Under the pieces are notes generated by a model that was not told where the DNA came from, searched no databases, and was given only the letters and a program-made list of their open reading frames with translations. A stretch of DNA of 64,000 nt, from positions 372,001 through 436,000 of the forward strand of contig NZ_AQQV01000002.1 in NCBI RefSeq assembly GCF_002088235.1. Reading direction: 5' to 3'. Shown here one piece after another: positions 15,361 through 23,106 of the stretch (position 1 is its first letter; each line of letters starts with the position of its first letter). Source of the stretch: Oceanococcus atlanticus. Lineage in GTDB: Bacteria; Pseudomonadota; Gammaproteobacteria; Nevskiales; Oceanococcaceae. The translations under genes were made by a program, and so were the position numbers.

Positions 15361-16254
15361 TCAGCCACCACCAAGTGCATTGATCGGAATGCTCAGATAG
15401 CTCATACCGTTGGCGTGGGGTGGCGGCAAGTGCCCGGCCCGAATGTTGACCTGCAAGGACGGCAGAATACGTGCCGGCGCCCGCAGAGTGGCATCGCGCG
15501 CCTCGCGCATGGCCACGAAAGCCTCTTCGCTGATGCCTTCGCCAATCATGGTGTTGCGTTCCAACTCTTCAGCCACGGTGGTTTGCCAAGCCGGGCCGCG
15601 CGACTCCAGGCCATAGTCGTGACACATGAACAGGCGCGTATCCGGCGGCAAGGCCAGCAGGCGATGAATGGAACGGTACAGCTGCCGTGCATCACCCCCC
15701 GGAAAATCGGCCCGGGCTGTGCCCGCATCTGGCATAAACAGGGTGTCGCCAACGAACACCGCATCATCGATGCGATAGCTGACACAGGCTGGCGTGTGAC
15801 CGGGAGTGAACAGCACTTCGATGTCATGCTCGCCCAGCGGCAGGCGCTCACAATCCGACAGCAGACGATCAAAACCGCCGTCATGCGCCCAGTTGTCTTC
15901 GCTCATGTCGAACAGCTTGCCGAAGCGGTCCTGAACCTGGCGGATGTTGGCGCCGATGGCCACATCACCGCCCATTTCATGTTTCAGCGCCTGGGCCCCG
16001 CTGAGATGATCGGCATGCGCGTGGGTTTCGAGTATCCAGCGCAGGCTCAGCTTGTGCTCGCGCAGGTATGCCACCAGGCTCTGCACACTGCTGCTGTGCA
16101 CGCGCCCGGAATCGGGGTCGAAATCGAGCACCGGGTCGATGACCACGGCCTGCCCGCTGGGCCGGTCCGCGACCACATAGGTAACGGTGCCGGACGCGGC
16201 ATCGTAGAACGCTTCGATTTCGACCTTGGTCATGTCCAGATTGGTTTGAGTCAT
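15361..16254 (-). CDS. MBL-fold hydrolase, ETHE1/persulfide dioxygenase-like
   Basis: This 297-residue protein has the metallo-beta-lactamase motif THAHADH, then GHTPACVSY and GDTLFMPDAGTARADF, as in ETHE1/GloB-type and sulfur dioxygenase-like proteins; the MCHDYG segment supplies the last histidine. The family oxidises glutathione persulfide to sulfite or hydrolyses thioesters. The spacing and the ARADF motif favour the persulfide branch, which I infer and cannot prove. Its start overlaps the fnr stop as ATGA, so the two are co-translated, which suggests sulfide/persulfide handling under oxygen control. Confidence 0.88.
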   Translation of the reverse strand: MTQTNLDMTKVEIEAFYDAASGTVTYVVADRPSGQAVVIDPVLDFDPDSGRVHSSSVQSLVAYLREHKLSLRWILETHAHADHLSGAQALKHEMGGDVAIGANIRQVQDRFGKLFDMSEDNWAHDGGFDRLLSDCERLPLGEHDIEVLFTPGHTPACVSYRIDDAVFVGDTLFMPDAGTARADFPGGDARQLYRSIHRLLALPPDTRLFMCHDYGLESRGPAWQTTVAEELERNTMIGEGISEEAFVAMREARDATLRAPARILPSLQVNIRAGHLPPPHANGMSYLSIPINALGGG

Positions 16255-16973
16255 CAGGCTGCCCTCCTTTGCTGGCTGGCGTTGTTGCAGGTCTGCGCAA
16301 GCGGACCGGCCATGCGTGTCAGGGCCGCGAAATCGAGTATGTACAGCTCGCGACGATTGACGTTGATGACCCCGGCATTGCGCATGCGGGTGAGCACACG
16401 GCTGACCGTTTCGGTCACCAGGCGCAGATAGTTGGCGATGTCGCGCCGACTCATGTCGAAGCAGATAACATCGCGGGAACCGGTCGCGTTCTGGCGCCCG
16501 GCCATATCAAGCAAGAAAGCGGCGATGCGTTGGTCGGCTGTGAAATCACCGCCCAGATTGAGTGCCGCAGCCAGATTCACGCTAAACACCTCAAGCATGC
16601 GCCGGCGCAGTGCCGGCTCAACGGCCAGCGCCTGCTCCAGCCCAGCAAAGGACAGCTCGCAGATGTCACTCTCGGTGAGGCTTTCCACGCTGCTCAGATG
16701 GCGACCGCTATGCAGGGCGTCCAGGCCGATGAGTTCACCCGGCATGTGGAAGGCGCGCACCCGTTCGTTGCCGTCGCTGTCGATGCTCATGCTTTTAAGC
16801 ACACCGCGCCGCACCGCGTAGAGTGTGGCGGCACGCTCGCCTTCCCAGTTCAGATAGTCACCGGTGGCCAGCGGTGTGCGGCGCTGCTGTACGTTGGGGC
16901 GCGCCATGGCCGGGCGTTGCCCGTCACACAGCGCATGCAAGCCGCAGTTGTTACAGGAGGATTGAGCCGGCAT
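16254..16973 (-). CDS. fnr: FNR/Anr-type oxygen-responsive Crp-family regulator
   Basis: This 239-residue regulator has the [4Fe-4S] cysteine set of FNR: C7, C10 and C16 at the N-terminus, and C105 in the SDICEL segment where E. coli FNR has C122. A cNMP-like beta roll is followed by a helix-turn-helix SRRDIANYLRLVTETVSRVL. In it E188, S191 and R192 match the E. coli residues that read TTGAT. It is therefore an oxygen sensor that should bind the two perfect FNR boxes in this window (2742-2755 and 20702-20715). The ATG at 16973 is used; GTG 16982 would add three residues. Coupled to the MBL gene. Confidence 0.94.
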   Translation of the reverse strand: MPAQSSCNNCGLHALCDGQRPAMARPNVQQRRTPLATGDYLNWEGERAATLYAVRRGVLKSMSIDSDGNERVRAFHMPGELIGLDALHSGRHLSSVESLTESDICELSFAGLEQALAVEPALRRRMLEVFSVNLAAALNLGGDFTADQRIAAFLLDMAGRQNATGSRDVICFDMSRRDIANYLRLVTETVSRVLTRMRNAGVINVNRRELYILDFAALTRMAGPLAQTCNNASQQRRAA

Positions 16974-17110
16974 CCGAATCACCGCATTGATGTGTGGGAT
17001 CAGAATGCGTGATGCCGCATCGGCGCACTATTCGGAGTTACCGCAGCGCGCGGCGCGAAGAAACCACAGCGCGCCCCACGGACAACCGCGAAGCAACCTG
17101 TGGAAACTAC

Positions 17111-17734
17111 CTAGTCCGGCCTGGTAAGCGCCGTAGTCACGCTCAAGACCTGACGCAGCAAATGCGCCAGTGAGCGGGCCTGCATCTTGTCCATAACATT
17201 GGCCCGGTGCAGCTCCACAGTGCGTGCGCTGATGCCCAATTCGATGGCGATCACCTTGTTCGATTCGCCATCGACGATGCGTTGCAGGATTTCCCGTTCA
17301 CGCGGGGTCAGATCCTTGATGCGCTCCTCGATTTCCTCACGCTCCGAGGCGGCAACCTGATCGTTGTGGTCCTGCTCGATGGCACGCTGCACGCGCTGGA
17401 TCAGGGTTTCCTCACGAAACGGCTTCTGCAGGAAATCGAACGCCCCCTCGCGCATGGCCTCGACCGCCATTGGCACATCACCATGCCCGGTCACGAAAAT
17501 AATCGGCCAGGCTTCACGACGCACACGGGCCTCGCGCGCCAGCTGCAGCCCACTCATGCCGGGCATGCGCACATCAAGAATCAGACAGGCGGGGTGCTGA
17601 TCGTGGGCGGCATCCAGAAACGCCTGAGCATCGGCGTAGGCCACAGCCTTGAGCCCGATCGACTGCATCAGCAACACGGTGGCATCGCGCACCGCTTCAT
17701 CGTCGTCGATGATGAAAACCTGCCCCTGGATCAT
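17111..17734 (-). CDS. fixJ: FixJ-family two-component response regulator
   Basis: This 207-residue protein has a receiver domain with the acidic pocket D10-D11-D12, the phospho-acceptor D54 in LILDVRMPG, and a switch lysine in FLQKPF. A LuxR-type helix-turn-helix (LTPREREILQRIVDGESNKVIA) closes it, as in FixJ, TodT and StyR. The start MIQGQVFIIDDD follows a strong GGGGAGG site and overlaps the kinase stop as ATGA; an upstream frame of 13 codons is inside fixL. It is the output partner of the adjacent FixL-like sensor. Confidence 0.92.
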   Translation of the reverse strand: MIQGQVFIIDDDEAVRDATVLLMQSIGLKAVAYADAQAFLDAAHDQHPACLILDVRMPGMSGLQLAREARVRREAWPIIFVTGHGDVPMAVEAMREGAFDFLQKPFREETLIQRVQRAIEQDHNDQVAASEREEIEERIKDLTPREREILQRIVDGESNKVIAIELGISARTVELHRANVMDKMQARSLAHLLRQVLSVTTALTRPD

Positions 17735-18855
17735 GCGCCCTCCCCGGCCCTTGGCAGCAACATGGTAAAGCATGTGCCGCCGCCTTCGCGGGCGCGGCAG
17801 CTGAGATCGCCACCATGCGCATCAACGATCGACTTGCTGATCGAAAGGCCCAGCCCCAGACCATCCTTGCGCCCCGTCACGAACGGACTGAAAACCTGCC
17901 CGATAAGATGCTCGGGCACGCCATCACCGCGATCAAGCACCGCAACCTCCACCCAGTCTCGACTCAGCACCCGGCTGCGCAGCTCCACCTGGACGGTGTA
18001 TGGCGCCGCGACGCTGGCCTCGTAGGCATTGCGCACCAAATTGACCAACACCTGCTGCAGCTGGGTTTCGTCACCCTGCACGCAGGGATCACTCGCATCC
18101 AGATCACAGGTGATTTTGAGTTTGTGCGGATCCAGCGCCAGCAAGGATTCCACCTCGGCAAGCAAACCGTTGATGGCCAGGGTGTGTGATTCCACACCCT
18201 GATGGCGGACCAGTCGCCGCATGCTGTGCACCACCTTGCCGGCACGCTCAGCCTGTTGATTGATCTTTTCCAGCGTCTGCACGATCACATCGGCGTTGGC
18301 CACTGGATCCGCGGCCAGACGACGACAAGCCTGCGCGTAGGTTGAAATGGCGGCCAGCGGTTGATTGATCTCGTGCGAAATACCGCTGGCCAGCTCCGCC
18401 AGCATGCCCAACTGGCCAACCTCAGCGATGCGTTCGCGCTGCTGGACCAGTTCCTTCTCGCGCGCGGCCAACTTGGCCTCAATCGCCTTGCGGGTGGTCA
18501 AATCGCGAATGAAGCCGACAAAACCCGATGCATGCTCGCTGCGAATTTCACCCACCGCCAGATCGATCGGAAACACGCTGCCATCACAACGCTGGGCCAA
18601 TACCTCACGTCCAATGCCGATGATGCGCGGCTGCCCTTCGTTCATGTAGCGCCCGAGATATCCGTCGTGCTCGGCGCGGTAGGGCTCAGGCATCAGGCAG
18701 GACACATTGCGCCCAATCAAGTCCGTTTTGGCGTAGCCAAACAAGCGCAAAGTTGCCGGGTTGGCATCCACAATCAGGCCCTTGCGATCGATCAGCACAA
18801 TGGCATCGATCGCCGCGTCCATCAGGGCGGTGTAGCGAGCGGCAAGCTGCTGCAT
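17731..18855 (-). CDS. fixL: FixL-type oxygen sensor histidine kinase with haem PAS domain
   Basis: This 374-residue kinase has one PAS domain (about 8-120), a coiled linker, a HisKA motif ISHEINQPLAAI with phospho-acceptor H161, and a HATPase domain with QLQQVLVNLVRNAYEA, DRGDG and GLGLGLSIS. The PAS domain keeps H63, R69 and R83 in AEHDGYLGRY and IIGIGR, at the same spacing as H200, R206 and R220 of Bradyrhizobium FixL, so it should bind haem and sense O2. No membrane helix precedes it, unlike some FixL proteins. It is coupled to fixJ. Confidence 0.92.
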   Translation of the reverse strand: MQQLAARYTALMDAAIDAIVLIDRKGLIVDANPATLRLFGYAKTDLIGRNVSCLMPEPYRAEHDGYLGRYMNEGQPRIIGIGREVLAQRCDGSVFPIDLAVGEIRSEHASGFVGFIRDLTTRKAIEAKLAAREKELVQQRERIAEVGQLGMLAELASGISHEINQPLAAISTYAQACRRLAADPVANADVIVQTLEKINQQAERAGKVVHSMRRLVRHQGVESHTLAINGLLAEVESLLALDPHKLKITCDLDASDPCVQGDETQLQQVLVNLVRNAYEASVAAPYTVQVELRSRVLSRDWVEVAVLDRGDGVPEHLIGQVFSPFVTGRKDGLGLGLSISKSIVDAHGGDLSCRAREGGGTCFTMLLPRAGEGA

Positions 18856-18898
18856 GGTTCTTATCAGCGCACAGAACAGGCCGACTATTCTTGATCAG

Positions 18899-19756
18899 TC
18901 AGGGCACATTGTCATCGGCGATGCGCCACAACCGGCCTGCACAATCGGCGTGGATTGGAAAAATCGCCACGCCAGCCTGCCAAGCATGGCGCTCGCATGT
19001 GGTCTTAAGCGCCTGGCTGACCCAGTTGCAAGCGGCCGCGGTTGTGCTCAGATCATTGATCAAAAGACCAACCTGCCCATCACCAAAATGTCCCGCACAA
19101 TCGGCCCGGCCCAATGCACCCCGAATGTCGCCAGCAGCCGCCTCGATGCAGGCCGGGGCAAGCTGCAAGCTGATCACGGCAAAGTGACGGCTTGCCGTCT
19201 CGGCTTGGCGCACGCGATCACCGATGCGGTCGAGAAATGCGGTGCCGGTCAGCAGTCCGCTGGCTTCATCGACACCGCGACGGCGTTCCGCTTCAAGACG
19301 CTGAACGCGCTGATCAGCAACCTCGTGGTGTACCGACAGGTAGTAGTGAATCGCGCCGCAACGCAGCAGCGGATAAATGCTCTGTTCGATCACGTAGCGG
19401 AAGCCGTAGCGATCACAATCCACGGTTTCAGCCGACCACACCTGCCCGCTGCTGATGCACTCCCACATGCGCCGATAGAAACGACGGCCTTGCTGGCCAC
19501 TGCTGAGCAATCGCGCATTGCGTCCGACTGCCTGCGCGGCGGTATAGCCGGTGAGCTGAGTGAAGGCTGCATTGACCCACAGAATCAAGCCCGTCGGATC
19601 GGTGATGAACATTGATGGCGCCTGGCGGGATTGTGACGCGGGCTCAAGCAGCACACGTTCGGCCAGGGCGGCCAGCAAATGTCCATCGGCACCTTTGAGT
19701 GCCTGTTGCGCCAGCTGATATTCAGCTGGCGGGCTCTGCTGTTCAGAGATTGCCAA
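18899..19756 (-). CDS. PAS-domain protein with degenerate GGDEF domain
   Basis: About 285 residues. The PAS domain carries FITDPTGLILWVNAAFTQLTGYTAAQAVG, a PAC-like FRYVIEQSIYPL segment, and then a C-terminal region in the place of a GGDEF domain (GLLTGTAFLDRIGDRVRQAE is the usual entry helix). The active-site loop reads GDGQV, not GGDEF, so it is unlikely to make cyclic di-GMP and may act as a regulatory or GTP-sensing partner. The likely TTG start overlaps the stress-protein stop by 14 bases and follows GGGG. It ends 43 bases before fixL, so it may share a transcript. Confidence 0.78.
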   Translation of the reverse strand: MAISEQQSPPAEYQLAQQALKGADGHLLAALAERVLLEPASQSRQAPSMFITDPTGLILWVNAAFTQLTGYTAAQAVGRNARLLSSGQQGRRFYRRMWECISSGQVWSAETVDCDRYGFRYVIEQSIYPLLRCGAIHYYLSVHHEVADQRVQRLEAERRRGVDEASGLLTGTAFLDRIGDRVRQAETASRHFAVISLQLAPACIEAAAGDIRGALGRADCAGHFGDGQVGLLINDLSTTAAACNWVSQALKTTCERHAWQAGVAIFPIHADCAGRLWRIADDNVP

Positions 19757-20624
19757 TGATGTCGCCCCGATGAACCAGCACAGGGCACGTTGCAACGCGC
19801 AGCAATCGATCTGCGGTACTACCGAGGAAAAAGCGATCCAGCGCTGACAAACCGGCATCGCCGACCACGATCAGGTCCACTGCATGCGCGCGCGCGGCCT
19901 CAACCAGAGCTTGCGCTGGCTTGCCCGTGCTGATGACAGGATCAATGCGCGGCGGCGCATCTAACGTGCGCAGCAGTTGCTGCATGGCCAGACGCGCGCT
20001 CTCGCGCTGCGGCTCGATGAAATCACCCTGAAAATACGGCGGCAAACTGCGGTCATCGATCACATGCTGGGCGATCACATCGGCTTGGCGTTCAAGCGCC
20101 ATCGCACGCGCCTGTCGCAATGCGGCATCTGAACTGGGAGAAAAATCCACCGCAGCAAGCAGGCGCTGATAGCCGTCCTCGGGATGGTGCTGCTCAGGGC
20201 CGATAGCCAGCACCGGGACTTCGCTGCGGCGTATAACCTCGCTCGCCACGCTGCCCATGAACAGGCGGTCCATGCCCTTGCGCGAGTGTGTGCCCATGAC
20301 AATCAGATCGGCCTGCTGCTCGGCGGCGTAACGCAAGATGGCCGGCGAGGCGCTGATATCGCGCATCACCACTTGGGTTACGGCGCCATCCAAACCACTG
20401 ACGAAGCGGGCCATGCGCGTGTCTGACATCTGATCCATGGCGCGCTCGACCGCCTTGATGTCAGGAATGCCGGCCCAACCGAACTGGTCGCCGTGCAATA
20501 CCTGAACATGCACCACGTGCAGCTCGGCACCGCTGCGCAAAGCCAGGGCCTGAGCATGCTCGCGTGCGCATTCACAGGTGCTGGAAAATTCGCTGGCCAG
20601 AATAATTTTGGACAGGCTTTTCAT
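19743..20624 (-). CDS. tandem universal stress protein (two UspA domains)
   Basis: This 293-residue protein has two UspA domains in tandem. The first carries DLIVMGTHSRKGMDRLFMGSVASEVI, with the G-2x-G-9x-G(S/T) ATP-binding pattern, and the second DLIVVGDAGLSALDRFFLGSTADRLL with the same pattern. The ATG follows a GGGAGAG site. Upstream at 20702-20715 lies a perfect FNR box. A class II FNR site would start transcription near 20667, leaving about 43 bases of leader, so it is probably an anaerobic stress protein like the Anr-controlled Usp proteins of Pseudomonas. Confidence 0.93.
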   Translation of the reverse strand: MKSLSKIILASEFSSTCECAREHAQALALRSGAELHVVHVQVLHGDQFGWAGIPDIKAVERAMDQMSDTRMARFVSGLDGAVTQVVMRDISASPAILRYAAEQQADLIVMGTHSRKGMDRLFMGSVASEVIRRSEVPVLAIGPEQHHPEDGYQRLLAAVDFSPSSDAALRQARAMALERQADVIAQHVIDDRSLPPYFQGDFIEPQRESARLAMQQLLRTLDAPPRIDPVISTGKPAQALVEAARAHAVDLIVVGDAGLSALDRFFLGSTADRLLRVATCPVLVHRGDIIGNL

Positions 20625-20701
20625 GATCGTCTCTCCCGATCGCAGGGCCACTCCAACTGGAGACATGACGCTCAGGATGAGTCGCGTGAAAGCACAGCGC
20701 A

Positions 20702-20715
20702 TTGATCTGGATCAA
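20702..20715. promoter_or_regulatory. second perfect FNR/Anr box between usp and K+ channel genes
   Basis: TTGATCTGGATCAA matches TTGAT-N4-ATCAA at every defined base. It lies between the divergent stress-protein (start 20624) and K+-channel (start 20780) genes. At -41.5 it would place one start near 20667 and the other near 20750, both giving normal leaders, so a single site could serve both genes. Confidence 0.9.
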
Positions 20716-20779
20716 GCCGCAGCGACCCCGCAGACGATCCAATACACTGACACCTCACTGGCCTGTAGATGAACTTGTG

Positions 20780-21223
20780 ATGTTGTCCGCGCACACCACA
20801 GCCATGTTGCTGACCCTGGGCGTCGTCGCCATAACAGTGACCCTGCACTACGAGGGACTGAACGCCCTGAACAACGCTTTGCCACGTTGGCGCCATGTGC
20901 CCGCGCGCCTGCGCATGCTGGTGCTGATTGCCTTGCTGCTGGTTCTGCATCTGGTCGAAATCGGCATTTTCGGCCTGGGCATCCACATGGCCACACACTT
21001 TCCTAGCCTCGGCGGCATTTCCGGCGGCCACCCGGCGTTGAGCCTGATGGATGCGGTCTACCTGTCAGCCACCACCTATTCCACACTGGGCTATGGCGAT
21101 CTGGTGCCGCACGGCGCGATCCGCATTCTGGTCGGAGTGGAATCGGTGGTCGGCCTGCTCATGATCACCTGGTCGGCCTCGTTCACCTATCTGGAGATGC
21201 AGCGCTACTGGACCCCGCGCTAA
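20780..21223 (+). CDS. potassium channel family protein (K+ selectivity filter)
   Basis: This 147-residue membrane protein has helices near 8-28, 44-66 and 120-140 and a pore segment with the K+ filter TLGYGD (102-107) in YSTLGYGDLVP. It lacks a cytosolic regulatory (RCK) domain, so gating is not obvious. An in-frame GTG or ATG upstream is not needed. It is divergent from the universal stress gene with the perfect FNR box between them, which suggests induction at low oxygen, possibly to set membrane potential or turgor. Confidence 0.88.
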   Translation: MLSAHTTAMLLTLGVVAITVTLHYEGLNALNNALPRWRHVPARLRMLVLIALLLVLHLVEIGIFGLGIHMATHFPSLGGISGGHPALSLMDAVYLSATTYSTLGYGDLVPHGAIRILVGVESVVGLLMITWSASFTYLEMQRYWTPR

Positions 21224-21248
21224 GCGCTGGGGCCAGGATCATAGTGTG

Positions 21249-21287
21249 TGGACAGTTTCACAACAACTGGTATGATCAGTTGATCAG
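21249..21287 (+). promoter_or_regulatory. sigma-70-like promoter and palindromic operator before the GntR gene
   Basis: TGGACA (21249-21254) and TATGAT (21271-21276) are 16 bases apart. TGATCA occurs twice, two bases apart (21274-21279 and 21282-21287), as TGATCAGTTGATCA, which covers the -10 and the likely start. A repressor bound there would block transcription, so autorepression by the GntR protein is a reasonable inference. Confidence 0.6.
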
Positions 21288-21303
21288 ATGACTGGAGTCT
21301 GCC

Positions 21304-22041
21304 GTGTTTCAAACCGTGGAAAAGCGTTCCCTGTCCGAGGCGGTTTACGCCCAGCTGCGCGACCGTATCCTCAGCGACGAACTGAGTGCCGGCGAGGAGC
21401 TGCCCTCGGAGCGTGTCCTGACCGAGCTGCTCGGGGTTAACCGTGGCGCCGTGCGGGAGGCGCTCAAACGCTTGCAGCAGGCGCGCCTGATTGCCGTCCG
21501 CCATGGCGGCGCGACCCAGGTCCTGGACTGGCGACGCGAGGCCGGACTGGAAATGCTGCCCAGCCTGTTGGTCAGTGCCAGCGGCCAGATCAACACCGAA
21601 GTGGCGCGCGGCATCCTCAGCCTGCGTCAAAGCCTGGCGCCGACCATCGCCGCTGCCGCCGCGCAGCAGGCCCAGACTGCGCTGGCCGACGGGCTGGATG
21701 GCATGCTCGAACGTATGCAGGCCGCTGGCGGTGACGACGCACGGCTGCAGGTCTTGGCGCTGGATTACTGGCGCGAGGTAATCGATGGCAGCGGCAACAT
21801 TGCGTACCGCCTGGCCTTCAACTCACTGGAGGCCACCTACGCAGCCATTCGCCCGCTGCTGACCGCCGTGATGCGCGAAGAATTTCGTGATATTGCCGGC
21901 CTGAAGGCTCTGGCCCAAGCCATCCGCCAGGGCGACAGCCAGGCGGCGCACGACCACGCTGCGGCCCACGTGGCCCTAGGCGGTCAGGCCATTGAACGCC
22001 TGTTGCAGCAACTTGGATCCCGTCAAAAGGGGCAAGCATGA
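21304..22041 (+). CDS. GntR (FadR subfamily) transcriptional regulator
   Basis: This 245-residue protein has an N-terminal winged helix (LSEAVYAQLRDRILSDELSAG...LPSERVLTELLGVNRGAVREALKRLQQ) and an all-helical FCD-type effector domain, though its usual metal-binding residues are not obvious. Translation starts at GTG with GGAG upstream. The next gene overlaps its stop as ATGA, so it is coupled to the fatty-acid hydroxylase-like gene and probably controls it in response to a lipid-derived ligand. The promoter has overlapping TGATCA palindromes. Confidence 0.88.
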   Translation: MFQTVEKRSLSEAVYAQLRDRILSDELSAGEELPSERVLTELLGVNRGAVREALKRLQQARLIAVRHGGATQVLDWRREAGLEMLPSLLVSASGQINTEVARGILSLRQSLAPTIAAAAAQQAQTALADGLDGMLERMQAAGGDDARLQVLALDYWREVIDGSGNIAYRLAFNSLEATYAAIRPLLTAVMREEFRDIAGLKALAQAIRQGDSQAAHDHAAAHVALGGQAIERLLQQLGSRQKGQA

Positions 22042-22619
22042 TCGGCATTCCACTGGGCCTGATCACCGCTAACGCGGTGGAATGGGTTGTGCACAAACAT
22101 GTCCTGCACGGCATGGGCAAGACACGCGGGACCTTCTGGTCATTCCATTTTCATGAGCACCACGGCGCGGTGCGACGCAATGACTACTACGATCCCAGCT
22201 ACCGCCGCTTCCCCCTCGGCATGCATGCACAAGGCAAGGAAGCCTGGGCCTTGATTGCCAGCTCGGCGGTGGTGGCGCCGCTGTTTCCGCTGGCACCGTT
22301 CTATGTCGGCACGCTGTGGTACAGCGCCGCCAACTACTACCGGGTGCACAAGAAATCGCACCTAGACCCGCAGTGGGGCAAACAGCATCTGCGCTGGCAT
22401 TACGATCACCACATGGGCCGCAACCCCAGCGCCAACTGGTGTGTCACCCGCCCCTGGTTCGACTACCTCATGGGTACACGTGAATTCATGGCCGAGGGCG
22501 AGCACGAAAGCAACGTGCTCGGCCTTGAAGGCCTGCCCGAGTGGCTGCAAAAACGCTTGCCACAGGCCGCCCGCTGGGGCCGCATCAAGTCGCGCCCGCA
22601 GTTGCGCCCCGCCGCCTGA
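22038..22619 (+). CDS. fatty acid hydroxylase/sterol desaturase superfamily protein
   Basis: This 193-residue protein has the diiron histidine motifs of the integral-membrane hydroxylase superfamily: HKHVLHG (19-25), HFHEHH (36-41) and HYDHH (in RWHYDHHMG). The membrane spans near 70-98 are short but fit. Family members hydroxylate or desaturate lipids, carotenoids or sterols using O2. The substrate is unknown. It overlaps the GntR gene and is followed convergently by the small secreted-protein gene. Confidence 0.84.
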   Translation: MIGIPLGLITANAVEWVVHKHVLHGMGKTRGTFWSFHFHEHHGAVRRNDYYDPSYRRFPLGMHAQGKEAWALIASSAVVAPLFPLAPFYVGTLWYSAANYYRVHKKSHLDPQWGKQHLRWHYDHHMGRNPSANWCVTRPWFDYLMGTREFMAEGEHESNVLGLEGLPEWLQKRLPQAARWGRIKSRPQLRPAA

Positions 22620-22646
22620 CTCAGCTGCGGGTCGGGTGCTGGGCTT

Positions 22647-23096
22647 TTATCGCGTGCTCGCGTCCATTTCCGCCACGGACAAGGCTGCGATTTGCCACCC
22701 CCCATCAACCAGGTCGAAGAGCACGTCAAAGCGTATGGCGCGGGGTCGGTATTCGAAGCCACCGCGCAATCGAAGCTGGCCTTGCGCCGTAATCGCCGGC
22801 GGTATGTGATACGTCGGTGCAACCAGAACAGCCCTGCCCACATCGATACGTCGCTCGCGAAGTCCGGCAAAAATCTGGGCCAGATCCTTCTGGCTATGAC
22901 GCGACTGAAAGCCGGGCGACCCCAGGGCGTACAGCACCGCGTAATTGCCTGTGCGATTGGCGTTGTCTACGGCAATCATCGTCGACCACACCAATCGCGC
23001 CAGAACCTCGTCGTCGGGCACCCGGGGAGCCGCAGACAAAGCAAGCGGACTACACAGCAGGAGGATAGCGGCGAGTCTTACGACCCGCCGCCACAC
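22647..23096 (-). CDS. exported hypothetical protein, NTF2/SnoaL-like size
   Basis: This roughly 149-residue protein begins with a signal peptide (VWRRVVRLAAILLLCSPLALSA) and a mature part with LARLVWSTMIAVDNANRTGNY, then a beta-rich tail DVLFDLVDGGWQIAALSVAE. It resembles small periplasmic NTF2-like proteins, but I cannot name a family. The start is uncertain: I use GTG 23096, while an open frame runs 20 codons further upstream into the autotransporter gene. It lies just downstream of the autotransporter on the same strand. Confidence 0.6.
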   Translation of the reverse strand: MWRRVVRLAAILLLCSPLALSAAPRVPDDEVLARLVWSTMIAVDNANRTGNYAVLYALGSPGFQSRHSQKDLAQIFAGLRERRIDVGRAVLVAPTYHIPPAITAQGQLRLRGGFEYRPRAIRFDVLFDLVDGGWQIAALSVAEMDASTR

Positions 23097-23106
23097 CCGA
23101 TCACAA

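Noticed and set aside
15415-17012. Overlapping plus-strand open frames of 338 and 247 codons over the MBL and FNR genes
   Set aside because: They lie opposite two well-supported genes that are coupled by ATGA, and carry no recognisable domain.
16974-17110. Possible FNR self-binding site upstream of fnr (TTGATGTGTGGGATCAG)
   Set aside because: The spacing between half-sites is seven, not four, and the second half has a mismatch, so it does not fit the FNR consensus.
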